From NCBI GenBank assembly GCA_036346405.1, contig CM070548.1, positions 89,611,333 to 89,675,332 on the forward strand: 64,000 bases of DNA. Direction: 5' to 3'. This DNA is from Phyllostachys edulis (taxonomy: Eukaryota; Streptophyta; Magnoliopsida; Poales; Poaceae). Shown here in pieces: positions 37,694-47,889 of the stretch. The position numbers and the translations under genes were made by a program. Position 1 is the first letter of the stretch. Each line of letters begins with the position of its first letter. The notes under the pieces were generated by a model. The model searched no databases. It was given only the letters and a program-made list of their open reading frames with translations, and was not told the origin of the DNA.

Positions 37694-40600
37694 TAGGATA
37701 CACAACACTCATAACACCCCCCCTTCAAACTAAAGGTGGATCAGGAGGATCGGATGCACTGAGTTTGAGTAGATGAAGCCGATTATGTTCTCGAGTCTGA
37801 GTTTTAGTGAAGAAATCTACAACTTGAAGCTCTAAGGGAACATACTTGAGGGCGATGGTCGACTGCTGACAATGAGATCGTGTGAAGGATGCATCAACAC
37901 CAATGTACTTTGTTAGCTCATGCTTGACTAGATCACTAGCAATCTGAATGACACTTATATTGTTACAAAAAGAGGTGTAGGATTGTCACAATGGACACCA
38001 AGAGCCATCAAAGCTAAATGATCTCTGAGGTGGTAGCAGCAAGAGCTTGAAGCTCAACCTCTGTACTAGAGCGTGACAACGTAGTCTGTTTCTTGGACTT
38101 CCAGGCAATGAGCGAAGTACCAGTACCAAGAGAGATACAGTAGCCAGTGATAGATCGGCGATCTGCAGGATCACTCCGACACTCCCCCAAGTGGAGTTAG
38201 AGTAAGCGTGGAGCTGGAGCTGACTCGAACTGGCATAGAACAGACGGCTGGACGCAGCCCCCCTCAAGTATCTCAGCACACGAAGAATATGACCATAGTG
38301 GACTGATGTGGGAGCATTGACAAATTGGCTGAGCACATGAACAACACGAGCAATGTTTGGCCTAGTGACAGTGAGATAACAAGGCTCCCAACGAGCCGAC
38401 GATAGCGGAAAGGATCTGTCAGGGGTACACCGTCTGTAGGTCGAAGCTGCAAGTGAAACTCCATGGGTGTGGAAGCATTACGAATATCAGTCATCCCAGA
38501 GCGAGCAAGCAGATCCTGAACGTAGCGATGCTGAGAGAGATAGTAGCCATCACCATCAGAATGAACATCAATCCCTAGAAAATAGCTTAATGGTCCCAAA
38601 TCGGACATCATAAACTGTTCACTCAATTTCTTCTTGACAAAAGCCACGTAGTCCATGTCATCTCCTGTGATCAGTATATCATCTACATACAACAGAAGCA
38701 AAGTACGACTTCGCTGAGAAGTATGAATAAACAAGGCAGGGAGGGTCATGTTCACTTGGAGTGAAACCAATAGCTCGAATCATAGAACTAAAACGCTCGA
38801 ACCAAGTACGAGGACCCTGTTTGAGACCATATAGAGCATGTTTAAGACGACAAACATAGCCTGTAGGAACATCAACACCGAGGGTGGCTGCATATAGACC
38901 TTATGTAGATCACCATGAAGAAAAGCATTCTTGGCATCAATATGAGATATAGTCCATGTGCGTACCGCTGCAACAACAATAAGAGTATAGACTGTGGTTA
39001 TATGAGCAACTGGAGCAAAAGTCTCATGATAATCTCGACCACAAGCCTGCTGAAAACCTCTTGCAACAAGACGAGCCTTTTATCGCTCCACTGACCTATC
39101 TGACTTGTTCTTTATTTTGTACACTCACTTGCAAGTGATAGGAACAGCTCCAGATGGTAGCGGAACATGATCACAAGTGCCTATACATTCTAATGCTATG
39201 AGCTCCTCTGTCATAGCCAACTGCCAATCAGGTATACTGACGGCCTCTTGATACGTATTCGGCTTAGATACTGCATAAGCACTAGGAAAGCCCTATCTCT
39301 CTGGTGCTGGAAGAGAGGAATGATCACGTAGGGCATACCGTGATGTAGTAGAACGATCGTCAGAGTCTGTTGTACTGGCTGGAGGGTCAAGTGGAGGAGA
39401 GGAGGACTGAGAATCAGAAGGTTCAAGAGGAATGGAAGTCTGAGGATCAAATGGAACTCTCTGTCGGTCGGCGACTATAGTGAAAAGGAAAAGTGGAAGT
39501 GTCAGAAACTGATGGAGCTAGTGAGGCGGCACACTAGAAGGTGAAATCGGTAGAGAAGGTGTATCTGGAGAAGGCAAGTCTGGTGAAGGAATCGGAGGTA
39601 AACACAAGGTGGAATATGTGGAAGGAGTGAGATGTGTAGAAGGATGACAAAAGAAAGATCGACCCTCATCATAAGTCACATCACGAGAGATGCAAATGCG
39701 ACGTGCTGAGCGATCATAGCAACGATAGCCCTTATGCTCAGGACTATAACCTAGAAAAATACACTCAACTCACTGAGGGCTCAGCTTTGTACGCTCACGA
39801 GGTGCTAGAAGAACATAGCAGACAACAAAAAACACGAAGATGAGCATAGTGAGCAGGTGCTCTATACAGGACCTTACCAGGACACTTGCCTTGAAGCTTA
39901 GAAGAGGGCTGACGATTGATGAGATAGACTGCTGTAGAGACTGCTTCTTCCAGAAGTGAGAAGGAACAAAAGAGGAAATGAGAAGAGTACGAGCAGTCTT
40001 GATGTGACTATGCTTGCGCTCAGCAACACCATTCTGAGCATGAGCACCAGGACACGAGGCTGAGGAAGAGTACCCTCAGAAGAAAGAAACTGACGAAAGA
40101 CCGATGAAAGATATTATCCTCCAGAGTTAGAATGAAAAACACAGATGGTAGAAGAGAATTGAGTATGAACCATCTGAGCAAAAGACTGATAGATAGAAAT
40201 CAACTGCAAACGGTGTTTCATGAAGTAGATTCAAGTGTATCAAGTATGGTCATCAATGAAGATGCCATCTATGATGCACGGACATGGATACGTCGACACG
40301 ACACGGACACGGGAATTCGCCATTTTCCTAAAAATACCGATACGGCGACACCGCTATATATATTTAAATAATAAGAATAAATTACACATGTATCATTTTT
40401 TATGTTTCTTCGTGCTTGTCGAACTGAAATGTTGTAAAGTGTAAAGTAAACTCGGAATATGTACCTCTCAAAGATGACCCTTGCCTCTTCATTCTTCTTG
40501 CAGACAATTCATGAATCATGATATGTTCAATTGTTCATATGAATACCATGTTCAGAAATCATAATTCCTTAAACCTAGAAAAAGAAGTAACATGATCAAC

Positions 40601-43600
40601 ATGAGTTACAAGACTATAAAGATAACATATATACTTGAATACTTGTTTCTTGAACAATCAAAGGCTCAAAGCAATAGAGCAACAAACTCATCCAAAATCA
40701 CCCAAATCTAGTTAACATGATAACTCACCAGTCACCAATAACACAAACACAAACACAAACTGAAATTGACTTGCTAACATCAGTAACTAGCAGACACCCT
40801 AACAATTTCCAGAGATCTGGCTCTCACCATGAAATTAACAAGGTAAGCATTTCAAAACTCTTCACATCATAATTTCCTTCTTAATTACGCGCAGTCCTTA
40901 CCATCAAAACTCCGTGAACAGATCATATTAGGAATAACTAATTCTCAGTTCTGGAAATTAGCCCAGCAATTCATATAATAAGAACAGCACATGAATTATT
41001 TTAGAACTACAGCTACGACTTCGACTGGGAGATCGAGAAACAATGAACGCTACTCCACTCCAAGATACGTGGTGGCAGTGGCATCAACCAGACGGCATCA
41101 AGATTCAAGAAGACAAGTGAAGAAGATAAGAGGGGGAGTGGGGGACTTCCACAAGAGAGGTTGGAGGCGCGAGGGAGGTCCGATGAGGCGTAGTGAGCCG
41201 GCGGCAAGAGGGAGGAGGTGCGGGAGCCGGCGGCGAGAGGGAGCCAGGGAGGAGCTGGAGTTGTGGCGCGAGGGAGGAGGATCTGGGGCCGGCGGCGCAG
41301 CAAGGGAGGACTGGAGGAGGAGCTGGAGGCGTGACTGCCATGAGTGAGGTCCGAGGTGGCGGCGAGCCGGGCCAGTAGAGAGGAGGAGGCGCTGAGCCAT
41401 GGCGTGAGGAGGAGGAGCTGGGGGTGGCGATGATGAGGAGGAGGCGCCGCGCTGACCTCGTGGCGCGAGGAGGAGGCGGTGAGGAGGTCGATCCAGTGGA
41501 GAGAGAAGCGAAGCTCGATTCTGGCTGCATGTGGCGAGGAGGAGCTGAGAGAGGCGGAGGGCGCGAGGAGGAGCATGAGAGGAGGCGGCTAGGTTTGCTC
41601 GGGTGCGGGGATTTGGGAGGAGTCCAGGAGGGTTATCACCGACCGGGGGCGTGGGCCGTGTCCCGTGTCCCGGGCCGTGTCAGACACGCGGTCACGTCGT
41701 GTCCGACACGTGTCGGGATATTTTGTAATTTAAATTAAATTTTAAAGTGGCCGATACGCTTCCGACACGTGTCCGAGCCGTGTCGGTGTCAGACACGGTG
41801 TTTGACACGGATACGACAGTTTTCCGGAGTGTCCGTGCTTCAGAGGATGCCATAGTAACTGTGATCACCCTTCGAAGCAAAAAGAGAAGGACCCCAAACA
41901 TTCGAATGGACCAAATTAAAGGGACGATCAGAGTGAGAAATGCTAGAGGGATATGGGAGTTGTATTTGCTTGCCAAGTCTACAAGACTTGTGAAATAGGA
42001 CCAAGAACACCTTGATGAATCAAGATAGAGAGGCGTGAGCCACATAAGTGCCCCAAGCGATGATGCCATTGAGGAAAGGATTGACAAACAGAAGTAGATG
42101 CAGAAGGACAAGGAGTATATGGACCAGTACCAGAAATGGGGGATAAAGGGTGACTCAGACAATCAAGAACATAGAGCCCTGCAGAACCTCTCTGATGTTG
42201 ACCTGTACCAATGACAACTCTTGTCCGACGATCTTGCACAAAGCAGGAGCTATCATCGAACCCAACAAAACAGTTCATATCTGCAAGCTGTCTGACAGAG
42301 ATGAGATTCATGGAGAGCGTGGGGACAAGTGAGACATCTGAAACTACGAAGTGAAGAGGGGGAAAACGTCCCCTGTTGAGTGACCTTGCATGACGTTCCA
42401 TCAGCTGTCTGAATCTTGATACATTGTGCAACAGGGTGACATGATGTGAGTTGTGATGCATCAGATGTCACATGGAAAGAAGCCTCTGAATGCAACACCC
42501 ATGGGAGTGAAGCACCTGACATGGGACATGTGGTGCAGTAAAACCGATGGATGCCTGCAGCTGACATAACTGGGTCTGAAGATTGCTCATCTGAGCCTGA
42601 ATCTGACCAAACAGAGTTATCCATGACTCAACATCACTAGCAGGGACAGAAGAAGCAATAGCAGTATCACCTCGAATAGGTGCATTAAAAAAATGCCATC
42701 AAGAGCCATGATAGGATCAAATACTAGCACCAAGCAACAACCTCAGTAGTACCAACACCACAGGCAATAGCAGGAGATCATGATCCACAGCACAACAAGC
42801 TAACACAATAGCAGATCAACAACAGTATCACTAGCAGAGCAGGGTTAGAGTAGTACCAAACAGCAGGCAGAACAATCAATAGTAGTAGCACAACAGTACC
42901 AATACCAAGAGACAGAGAGCAGTATTACCAAGCACAGTAGCAAGCAATCAACACTCGAAGGTTGGCGCAGCTAGACCCAAGACTCATCAGTAGTACCAAG
43001 CACAGTAGCAAGCAATCATCTGAGCCTGAATCTGACCAAACAGAGTTATCCATGACTCAACATCACTAGCAGGGACAGAAGAAGCAATAGCAGTATCACC
43101 TCGAATAGGTGCATTAAAAAAATGCCATCAAGAGCCATGATAGGATCAAATACTAGCACCAAGCAACAACCTCAGTAGTACCAACACCACAGGCAATAGC
43201 AGGAGATCATGATCCACAGCACAACAAGCTAACACAATAGCAGATCAACAACAGTATCACTAGCAGAGCAGGGTTAGAGTAGTACCAAACAGCAGGCAGA
43301 ACAATCAATAGTAGTAGCACAACAGTACCAATACCAAGAGACAGAGAGCAGTATTACCAAGCACAGTAGCAAGCAATCAACACTCGAAGGTTGGCGCAGC
43401 TGGACCCAAGACTCACCAGGCCAATCAGTAACCAGACAGAGAGCAGTAGTACCAAGCACAATAGCAGATGGACCTCCAGACGCAGAGGGCTCGTCGAGAA
43501 GGTGCTCGAAGGACCTCGGGCGCAGAGGAGCTCGTCGAGAAGGTGCTCAAAGGACCTCGGGTGCAGAGGACGATGCAGAGGAGGCGGCGCCAGTACAGAG

Positions 43601-46600
43601 CTCGAAGTAGAGGACGAGGTGTAGCGGCGCCAGGAGCTTGGATCTGCGATGCCAAGTGTGGATCCAGCGTGGATCCAGGCGGTGCAGAGGCGGCGGCGTG
43701 CTTGACCTCCAGGCGGAGCAGAGGTGGCAGATTTGCGTCGGCCTCGGCTGCGTGACGAAGATGAGGTTGTTGGGTGAGCTCCGGATCCCGAGCGCCGGAT
43801 CTGGTGAGATGAGGCGATGGAGACGAGATGAAGTTGAGGTTGGATCCTGAGCGTCGTCTTTGGATGCCATCTTCGATTTAGAGCAGAGCGTCTTCGGAGG
43901 CTAGTGAAGGAAGCGAGAGCGGCTTAGGCTCGCCAGCCCGAGCAAAGGAAGCGAGACTAGCAGAAGACGGTGGCGGCGGCGGAACTAGGGTTGAGTCGCT
44001 TTGATACAATGTTAGAATAGTTGGAGAGTGATTTTGCTATTCACAACTATGCAACTTATTCATTAATTGGGAGTATATATAGACAGTTACATCGGCCTCG
44101 TGGGCTACATGGGCTACATAGTCCAAGTGAGAGAGAGAGAGAGAATGTAGAATATACAACACTTTTAACAAGTCCTACATTCCGCAACATGTACTGGAGC
44201 TGTGCTGGGGTCACGTCGGATGTCCATTGCGTGATGGACATATATATGCTACTTAATAGTGCTGTTAGAGTCTCAGTGCAACTTAAAAATTAATGTTGGG
44301 ACTTCAGCTATTCCTTTGAAAGCACTAAATTTACATAATTGCTAAGAAGAGTTTAAACACACAACACCTTTTAACAACCGGTACTGTTGTTAAGAGCTGA
44401 CAAATCAGACACTCTTAGCTCTGACCTTAACAAAGTTTGTATTATACGTTTATGCATATGACTTGCCTGATTTTCCTTCAGATTGGCTACGCACGTTTCT
44501 TAATATGCATGACACCTCTTCTGAAATGCCATCATTGTCAGAAGCTTAGTTAAGTCTTAAGGGGACTTACCATCATGAAGAAACATTAATATATCCCCTT
44601 ATTTTGCTCAGCATTTAGGAATCTTTCCTGAATGGGATGACTGGAGTCACAGGATATTTATTAGATTTTAGGAAAAATGCTGATGATCTCCATTATGGAC
44701 CATTTGATCTATATAGTACATATACATGTACGTTAACATATTTGCGTATTAGGAACAGTTTGGGTTTGGTCCCACATAGTTTCCATATATCTTTTACATG
44801 TATATACAGACCAATTGGTCCGTAACGTGGATTATTGGTGTCTCCTAAATCTAAGAAATTAACAAAAAACACACTTTTTTTAATGCCTCCTTATTATCAT
44901 ATCACAAATACCCTGCTGAACATATTACATGTAGTGCATTATGCACTCCATGTATTACATCTAAAAGATGTGAAAATAATTCATTAGTGCTACCAATGCA
45001 TTATATCTGTATATGCCTGCAAAATTCCACGATCAAACTCAACATTAGTTGAGATAACTAAAAGAAAGATAAATAGTGCAAATGAAGAGCTCATGCAATA
45101 TATTTTCTCTAGGGCCTATGCATTATTTTCCACCAACACTGAAGATTTGTCTTCATCTTGTGAACAACAGAGCTTATGAATTATTTTCAACCAATTTGAA
45201 TCTGAGTTTATATTTCATTATATATAATTTCACCAGGGTGAGTGGGTGGCCGTGGTTGTTGATGATTGGATCCCCTGTGAGTCTCCTGGGAAACCAGCAT
45301 TTGCTACTAGTAGAAAACAAAATGAGCTATGGGTATCCATTCTTGAGAAAGCTTATGCAAAACTTCATGGCTCTTATGAGGCATTGGAAGGTGGGCTTGT
45401 GCAAGACGCTCTAGTGGACCTCACAGGAGGAGCTGGCGAAGAGATTGATATGCGGAGCCCCCAAGCGCAGATTGATCTTGCTAGTGGAAGATTGTGGTCT
45501 CAGTTGTTGCATTTTAAACAAGAAGGTTTTCTTCTTGGTGCTGGAAGTCCTTCTGGCTCTGATGCTCATATTTCATCAAGTGGAATCGTTCAGGGACATG
45601 CTTACTCAATTTTGCAGGTTTGCTCTCATTTGTGTGTAGCTTCGTCAGTTCTTCGTTCCTTTTATGCTAGACACATTTATACTGTATTTTCAGGTAAGAG
45701 AAGTTGATGGCCACAAGCTTGTCCAAATTAGAAATCCATGGGCAAATGAAGTTGAATGGAATGGACCATGGTCAGACTTGTCACAAGAGTGGACTGAACG
45801 AATAAAGCATAAGCTCAAGCATGTTCCGCAGGTACATCTGTACTTGTCTCTTCCTTGCTATCAGTTTACTTGGGTAGATGGTATTTGCACTAGCTGGGGT
45901 GAAAAAGAAACATACTTGTATGACCATCAAACTAAACAGATGATTACATCAGCGTAAAAAAAGATGATTGTATTCTATCATACACAGGATTATCATCGAT
46001 GTTTTTATCTTGATGGCACAACCAATATATTTTTTTAGTAAGATAAAATTGTTTCCCACCATTTTTATTAGCTCCTCTCTGTCCGAGTTTTCAAGTGCCA
46101 CTACAGTTTAATTTAAAACAGTATGTGAAAATAGTATAATGTCAATTGCCACTCTTGCAATTTTGGGTTACAGGTTAATGCATTGCACCAAAAGGAAACA
46201 AAATACAGCTACATTTTCATTTTCATTTAAAGCTCTGACCCTCTCCCCTTCTCATTCTCTCTTACTTTTGCTGCAGTCGAAGAATGGGGTATTCTGGATG
46301 TCATGGCAAGATTTTCAGATCCACTTTCGGTCAATATATGTTTGTCGTGTTTATCCACCCGAGATGCGCTACTCTGTCCATGGGCAATGGCGTGGCTATA
46401 GTGCAGGTGGTTGCCAAGATTACGACTCATGGCATCAAAACCCTCAGTATCGGCTTAGAGTAACAGGACGTGATGCGCTATATCCTGTTCATGTGTTTAT
46501 TACCCTTACACAGGTATGTGCCAACCTGCATGTTAATGTAAGACTTGTAGAAAGCACTCTGATGTTGATCTGAACAAACTTCTGCTTGTCAGGGTGTTGG

Positions 46601-46898
46601 TTTCTCTAGAAAGACAAATGGTTTCAGGAACTACCAATCTAGTCATGATTCTTCCATGTTTTACATTGGAATGAGGATACTCAAGACACGGGGCTGTCGT
46701 GCTGCTTACAATATCTACATGCATGAATCAGTGGGCGGAACAGATTACGTTAACTCAAGAGAAATATCTTGTGAATTGGTCTTGGAGCCTTACCCAAAAG
46801 GATACACAATTGTGCCAACAACCATCCATCCAGGGGAGGAAGCACCTTTTGTTTTGTCAGTTTTTACAAAAGCACCAATCAAACTAGAAGCTGTTTAA
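24112..46898 (+). CDS. DEK1: DEK1/ADL1 phytocalpain, membrane-anchored cysteine protease
   Basis: Calpain of plant epidermis and aleurone identity; in rice known as ADL1. Exons: 24112-24239, 24925-25175, 26987-27169, 27264-27399, 27565-27695, 27816-27930, 28019-29051, 29140-29250, 29679-29737, 31155-31317, 31746-32019, 32119-32269, 32346-32457, 32560-32725, 32847-32917, 33013-33104, 33257-33419, 33536-33607, 34034-34411, 34497-34612, 34711-35008, 35326-35645, 36041-36392, 36513-36830, 36920-37024, 37148-37276, 45237-45617, 45694-45831, 46277-46513, 46593-46898. All junctions are GT-AG and phases agree; total 2162 codons, no internal stop. Residues 1-315 hold the first membrane block (MEEEEHHGVVLVCSICGFLF start). 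Exon 7 (315-659) is mostly the Ser-rich loop. A second membrane block runs to about 1130. A charged coiled stretch (REKEMEEEVLMQRREEEGKG) lies near 1305. The LG3-like domain is about 1402-1620, the CysPc core about 1730-1985 and the C2-like domain to the end. Membrane part restrains, calpain part acts in the cytosol. Start chosen by match to the family N-terminus; an in-frame ATG at 24097 lies 5 codons upstream. Confidence 0.97.
25496..26335. mobile_element. hAT-type element in DEK1 intron 2
   Basis: An exact 8-bp duplication ATTATACA flanks it (25488-25495 and 26336-26343). Termini AGGCTCTAAAAATCGG and, on the other strand, AGGTTCAAGAAAGCG. Sub-terminal GGCGCCTAGGCGCTAGGCG palindromes place it in the same family group as the element at 7282-8826. 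The interior is GC-rich with no transposase. It is fully intronic (intron 25176-26986). Confidence 0.85.
30405..30924. mobile_element. hAT-type element in DEK1 intron 9
   Basis: An exact 8-bp duplication AATAGCAC flanks it (30397-30404 and 30925-30932). Termini CAAGGAAAAAAACCGG and, on the other strand, CAAGGATCCAAATCCCGG. AACCGG / GGTTACCGG sub-terminal repeats crowd both ends. It is 520 bp, with no coding capacity, inside intron 29738-31154. Confidence 0.8.
37540..37716 (-). repeat. 3' LTR of the copia element
   Basis: 177 bp, TGTTAGAATAG..CTCATAACA on the + strand, with a (GA)n run at 37660-37690. On the element's own - strand orientation this is the downstream LTR. Confidence 0.9.
37717..37727 (-). 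other. polypurine tract of the copia element
   Basis: On the - strand TTGAAGGGGGGG immediately precedes the 3' LTR (TGTTATGAG), the expected place and composition for a plus-strand primer. Confidence 0.8.
37986..42624 (-). pseudogene. copia pol polyprotein, decayed
   Basis: On the - strand, from 42624 downward: a protease remnant WVLHSEASFHVTSD, in which the expected Asp-Ser-Gly active site has become His-Ser-Glu; a pre-integrase motif WHHRLGH near 42070; integrase pieces on both sides of the hAT insertion; the integrase tail near 39800-39900; reverse transcriptase with YVDDILITGDD (YVDD at 38678-38689) and LGPLSYFLGIDV; and RNase H with YLRGAASSRLFY and HAYSNSTWG near 38200. Frameshifts and stops separate these blocks. 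Confidence 0.85.
40269..41845. mobile_element. hAT-type element nested in the copia integrase
   Basis: An exact 8-bp duplication GATGCCAT flanks it (40261-40268 and 41846-41853). Termini CTATGATGCACGGACA and, on the other strand, CTCTGAAGCACGGACA. Both ends are dense in CACGGACACG / CGTGTCCG repeats, typical of hAT sub-terminal sites. The central 41100-41600 is GC-rich, simple in composition and open on both strands; no transposase is recognisable. It is 1577 bp, non-autonomous, and younger than the copia. Confidence 0.88.
42587..43414. repeat. 429-bp tandem duplication in the copia leader
   Basis: 42587-42985 and 43016-43414 are nearly identical direct copies offset by 429 bp (both begin TCATCTGAGCCTGAATCTG). 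The duplication lies between the 5' LTR and the protease, where gag should be. A few single-base differences show it happened after, or was retained since, insertion. Confidence 0.9.
43997..44009 (-). other. primer binding site of the copia element
   Basis: On the - strand, directly after the 5' LTR, TTGTATCAAAGCG matches the usual initiator-Met tRNA site TGGTATCAGAGC with two changes. Confidence 0.8.
44010..44170 (-). repeat. 5' LTR of the copia element
   Basis: 161 bp, TGTTAGAATAG..CTTTTAACA on the + strand; shorter GA run than its partner and a dozen or more substitutions. On the element's own orientation this is the upstream, promoter-bearing LTR. Confidence 0.9.
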
Positions 46899-47730
46899 TG
46901 CAAGATTGAGACTCCATGTGTTTGCTGTTGGTAGCTGTGCCTCACTGCTGCTGGCCCAGGCTCCCCGGGGTCCTAGTGATGCAGAGTCCAGCTGTGGGTT
47001 CAAGAGGAACAGAAAATGGCAAGTATCTGATTGTTGTCCATTGTCTAGGGAGTTCCCTGTTCCCTGTTTCCTTGGTCCAAAAGGATCTTACTGTTAGCCT
47101 CGGGCGGCAAGGTCTAATGGCACAGTGAGCTAACTGACCTTGTAACCATTTCAGGATATTTGCTATAGCAATACACCTGTAGCTGGAGTCATGATGCAGC
47201 AGCTCTGCCCTTCGACCTGAATATGCTGGAAATGGAATTCATCAGGCCTTGCTACATGCGAGTACATAGCTTGATTGCTTCGTAGAGCTGATAGACAAGG
47301 CAATGCTTCTTTTGCTAAAAAGAAAGGGAGAGAAGGCAATGTTTCCAGTCAGCAGGTTGCATGGTGTTAATGCTTCAGAGTCATGACTTTTTTTATCACC
47401 GTGCATATGCTGGATGAGAAGAATTGTGGCTGTTTTGATGTTTCTAGTCCATGCTTGTAGATAGTGGTGGCAGCTAACATTTAGACCTAGTAGCCCCACC
47501 CTGTGTATAGGTATCCCACGTTACCCTGTACATATTAGAGAGTTAGATGAGCTAACCTTGTGCCCGCCGTTCCTATAAGCGCATAGAGCTCTTGTGCAGC
47601 TTTGAAACACCATTTTAGTAAGCTGCAGTTTTGCTGATCCAAACTCAAAGTAGTCGGCTATAGTTGTTTTCATTGATTGCCCTGTATGTAATCGAAATCT
47701 GATCTCATTCAATGGAAACTATTTTTTGGT
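46899..47730 (+). other. DEK1: 3' untranslated region of DEK1 (approximate end)
   Basis: Follows the TAA at 46896-46898. No further exon signals are seen, and T-rich plus TGTA-containing stretches near 47690-47730 could direct polyadenylation. The end point is an estimate. Confidence 0.5.
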
Positions 47731-47889
47731 ATCCTATGAAGCTGCCTTTGGTAGCATAGGATAATCGTGCCGTGCTGTGCTGTTATGTTGAAATATTGTG
47801 TGCTTCAGGCAGTGTGCGTAATACTGTTAGTTTGGTAACACAGTTGATGCAGGCATATGCATTGAAATTTAGAAGAAAAAAGGGGCTAA

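Larger units (their letters stand above)
37540..44170 (-). mobile_element. Ty1/copia LTR retrotransposon, antisense in DEK1 intron 26
   Basis: A 5-bp duplication AGTCC (37535-37539 and 44171-44175) flanks an element with TG..CA LTRs at 37540-37716 and 44010-44170. Read on the - strand it has the order LTR, PBS, leader, protease, integrase, reverse transcriptase, RNase H, PPT, LTR, which is copia order. The LTRs differ at many sites besides GA-repeat length, so the insertion is old. A hAT element (40269-41845) interrupts the integrase. I see no intact gag and many stops, so it cannot move on its own. Confidence 0.93.
37277..45236 (+). other. DEK1: DEK1 intron 26, expanded to 8 kb by transposons
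   Basis: The GTATTC donor follows the exon encoding the catalytic Cys. The CACCAG acceptor precedes the exon encoding GEWVAVVVDDW. Removing the copia element (37540-44170) and one copy of its target duplication leaves about 1.3 kb of ordinary AT-rich intron. A palindrome TTAACAACCGGTACTGTTGTTAA lies at about 44373, downstream of the copia. Confidence 0.9.
37163..45735 (+). other. DEK1: calpain catalytic triad codons, split by the largest intron
   Basis: Active-site Cys is codon 1772 at 37163-37165, in the motif GRLGDCWFLSAV (exon 26). His is codon 1930 at 45597-45599, in GIVQGHAYSILQ (exon 27). Asn is codon 1950 at 45733-45735, in LVQIRNPWANEVEW (exon 28). All three are intact, so the enzyme should be active. 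Numbering is from the exon assembly given in the DEK1 entry. Confidence 0.95.

Noticed and set aside
41013..41576. 187-codon - strand frame
   Set aside because: Lies within the GC-rich interior of a hAT element and is Ser/Pro/Leu-rich in several frames at once; no motif.
42587..43414. Second pair of LTRs
   Set aside because: The 429-bp direct repeats are adjacent, lack TG..CA ends and have no PBS or PPT beside them; a plain tandem duplication.
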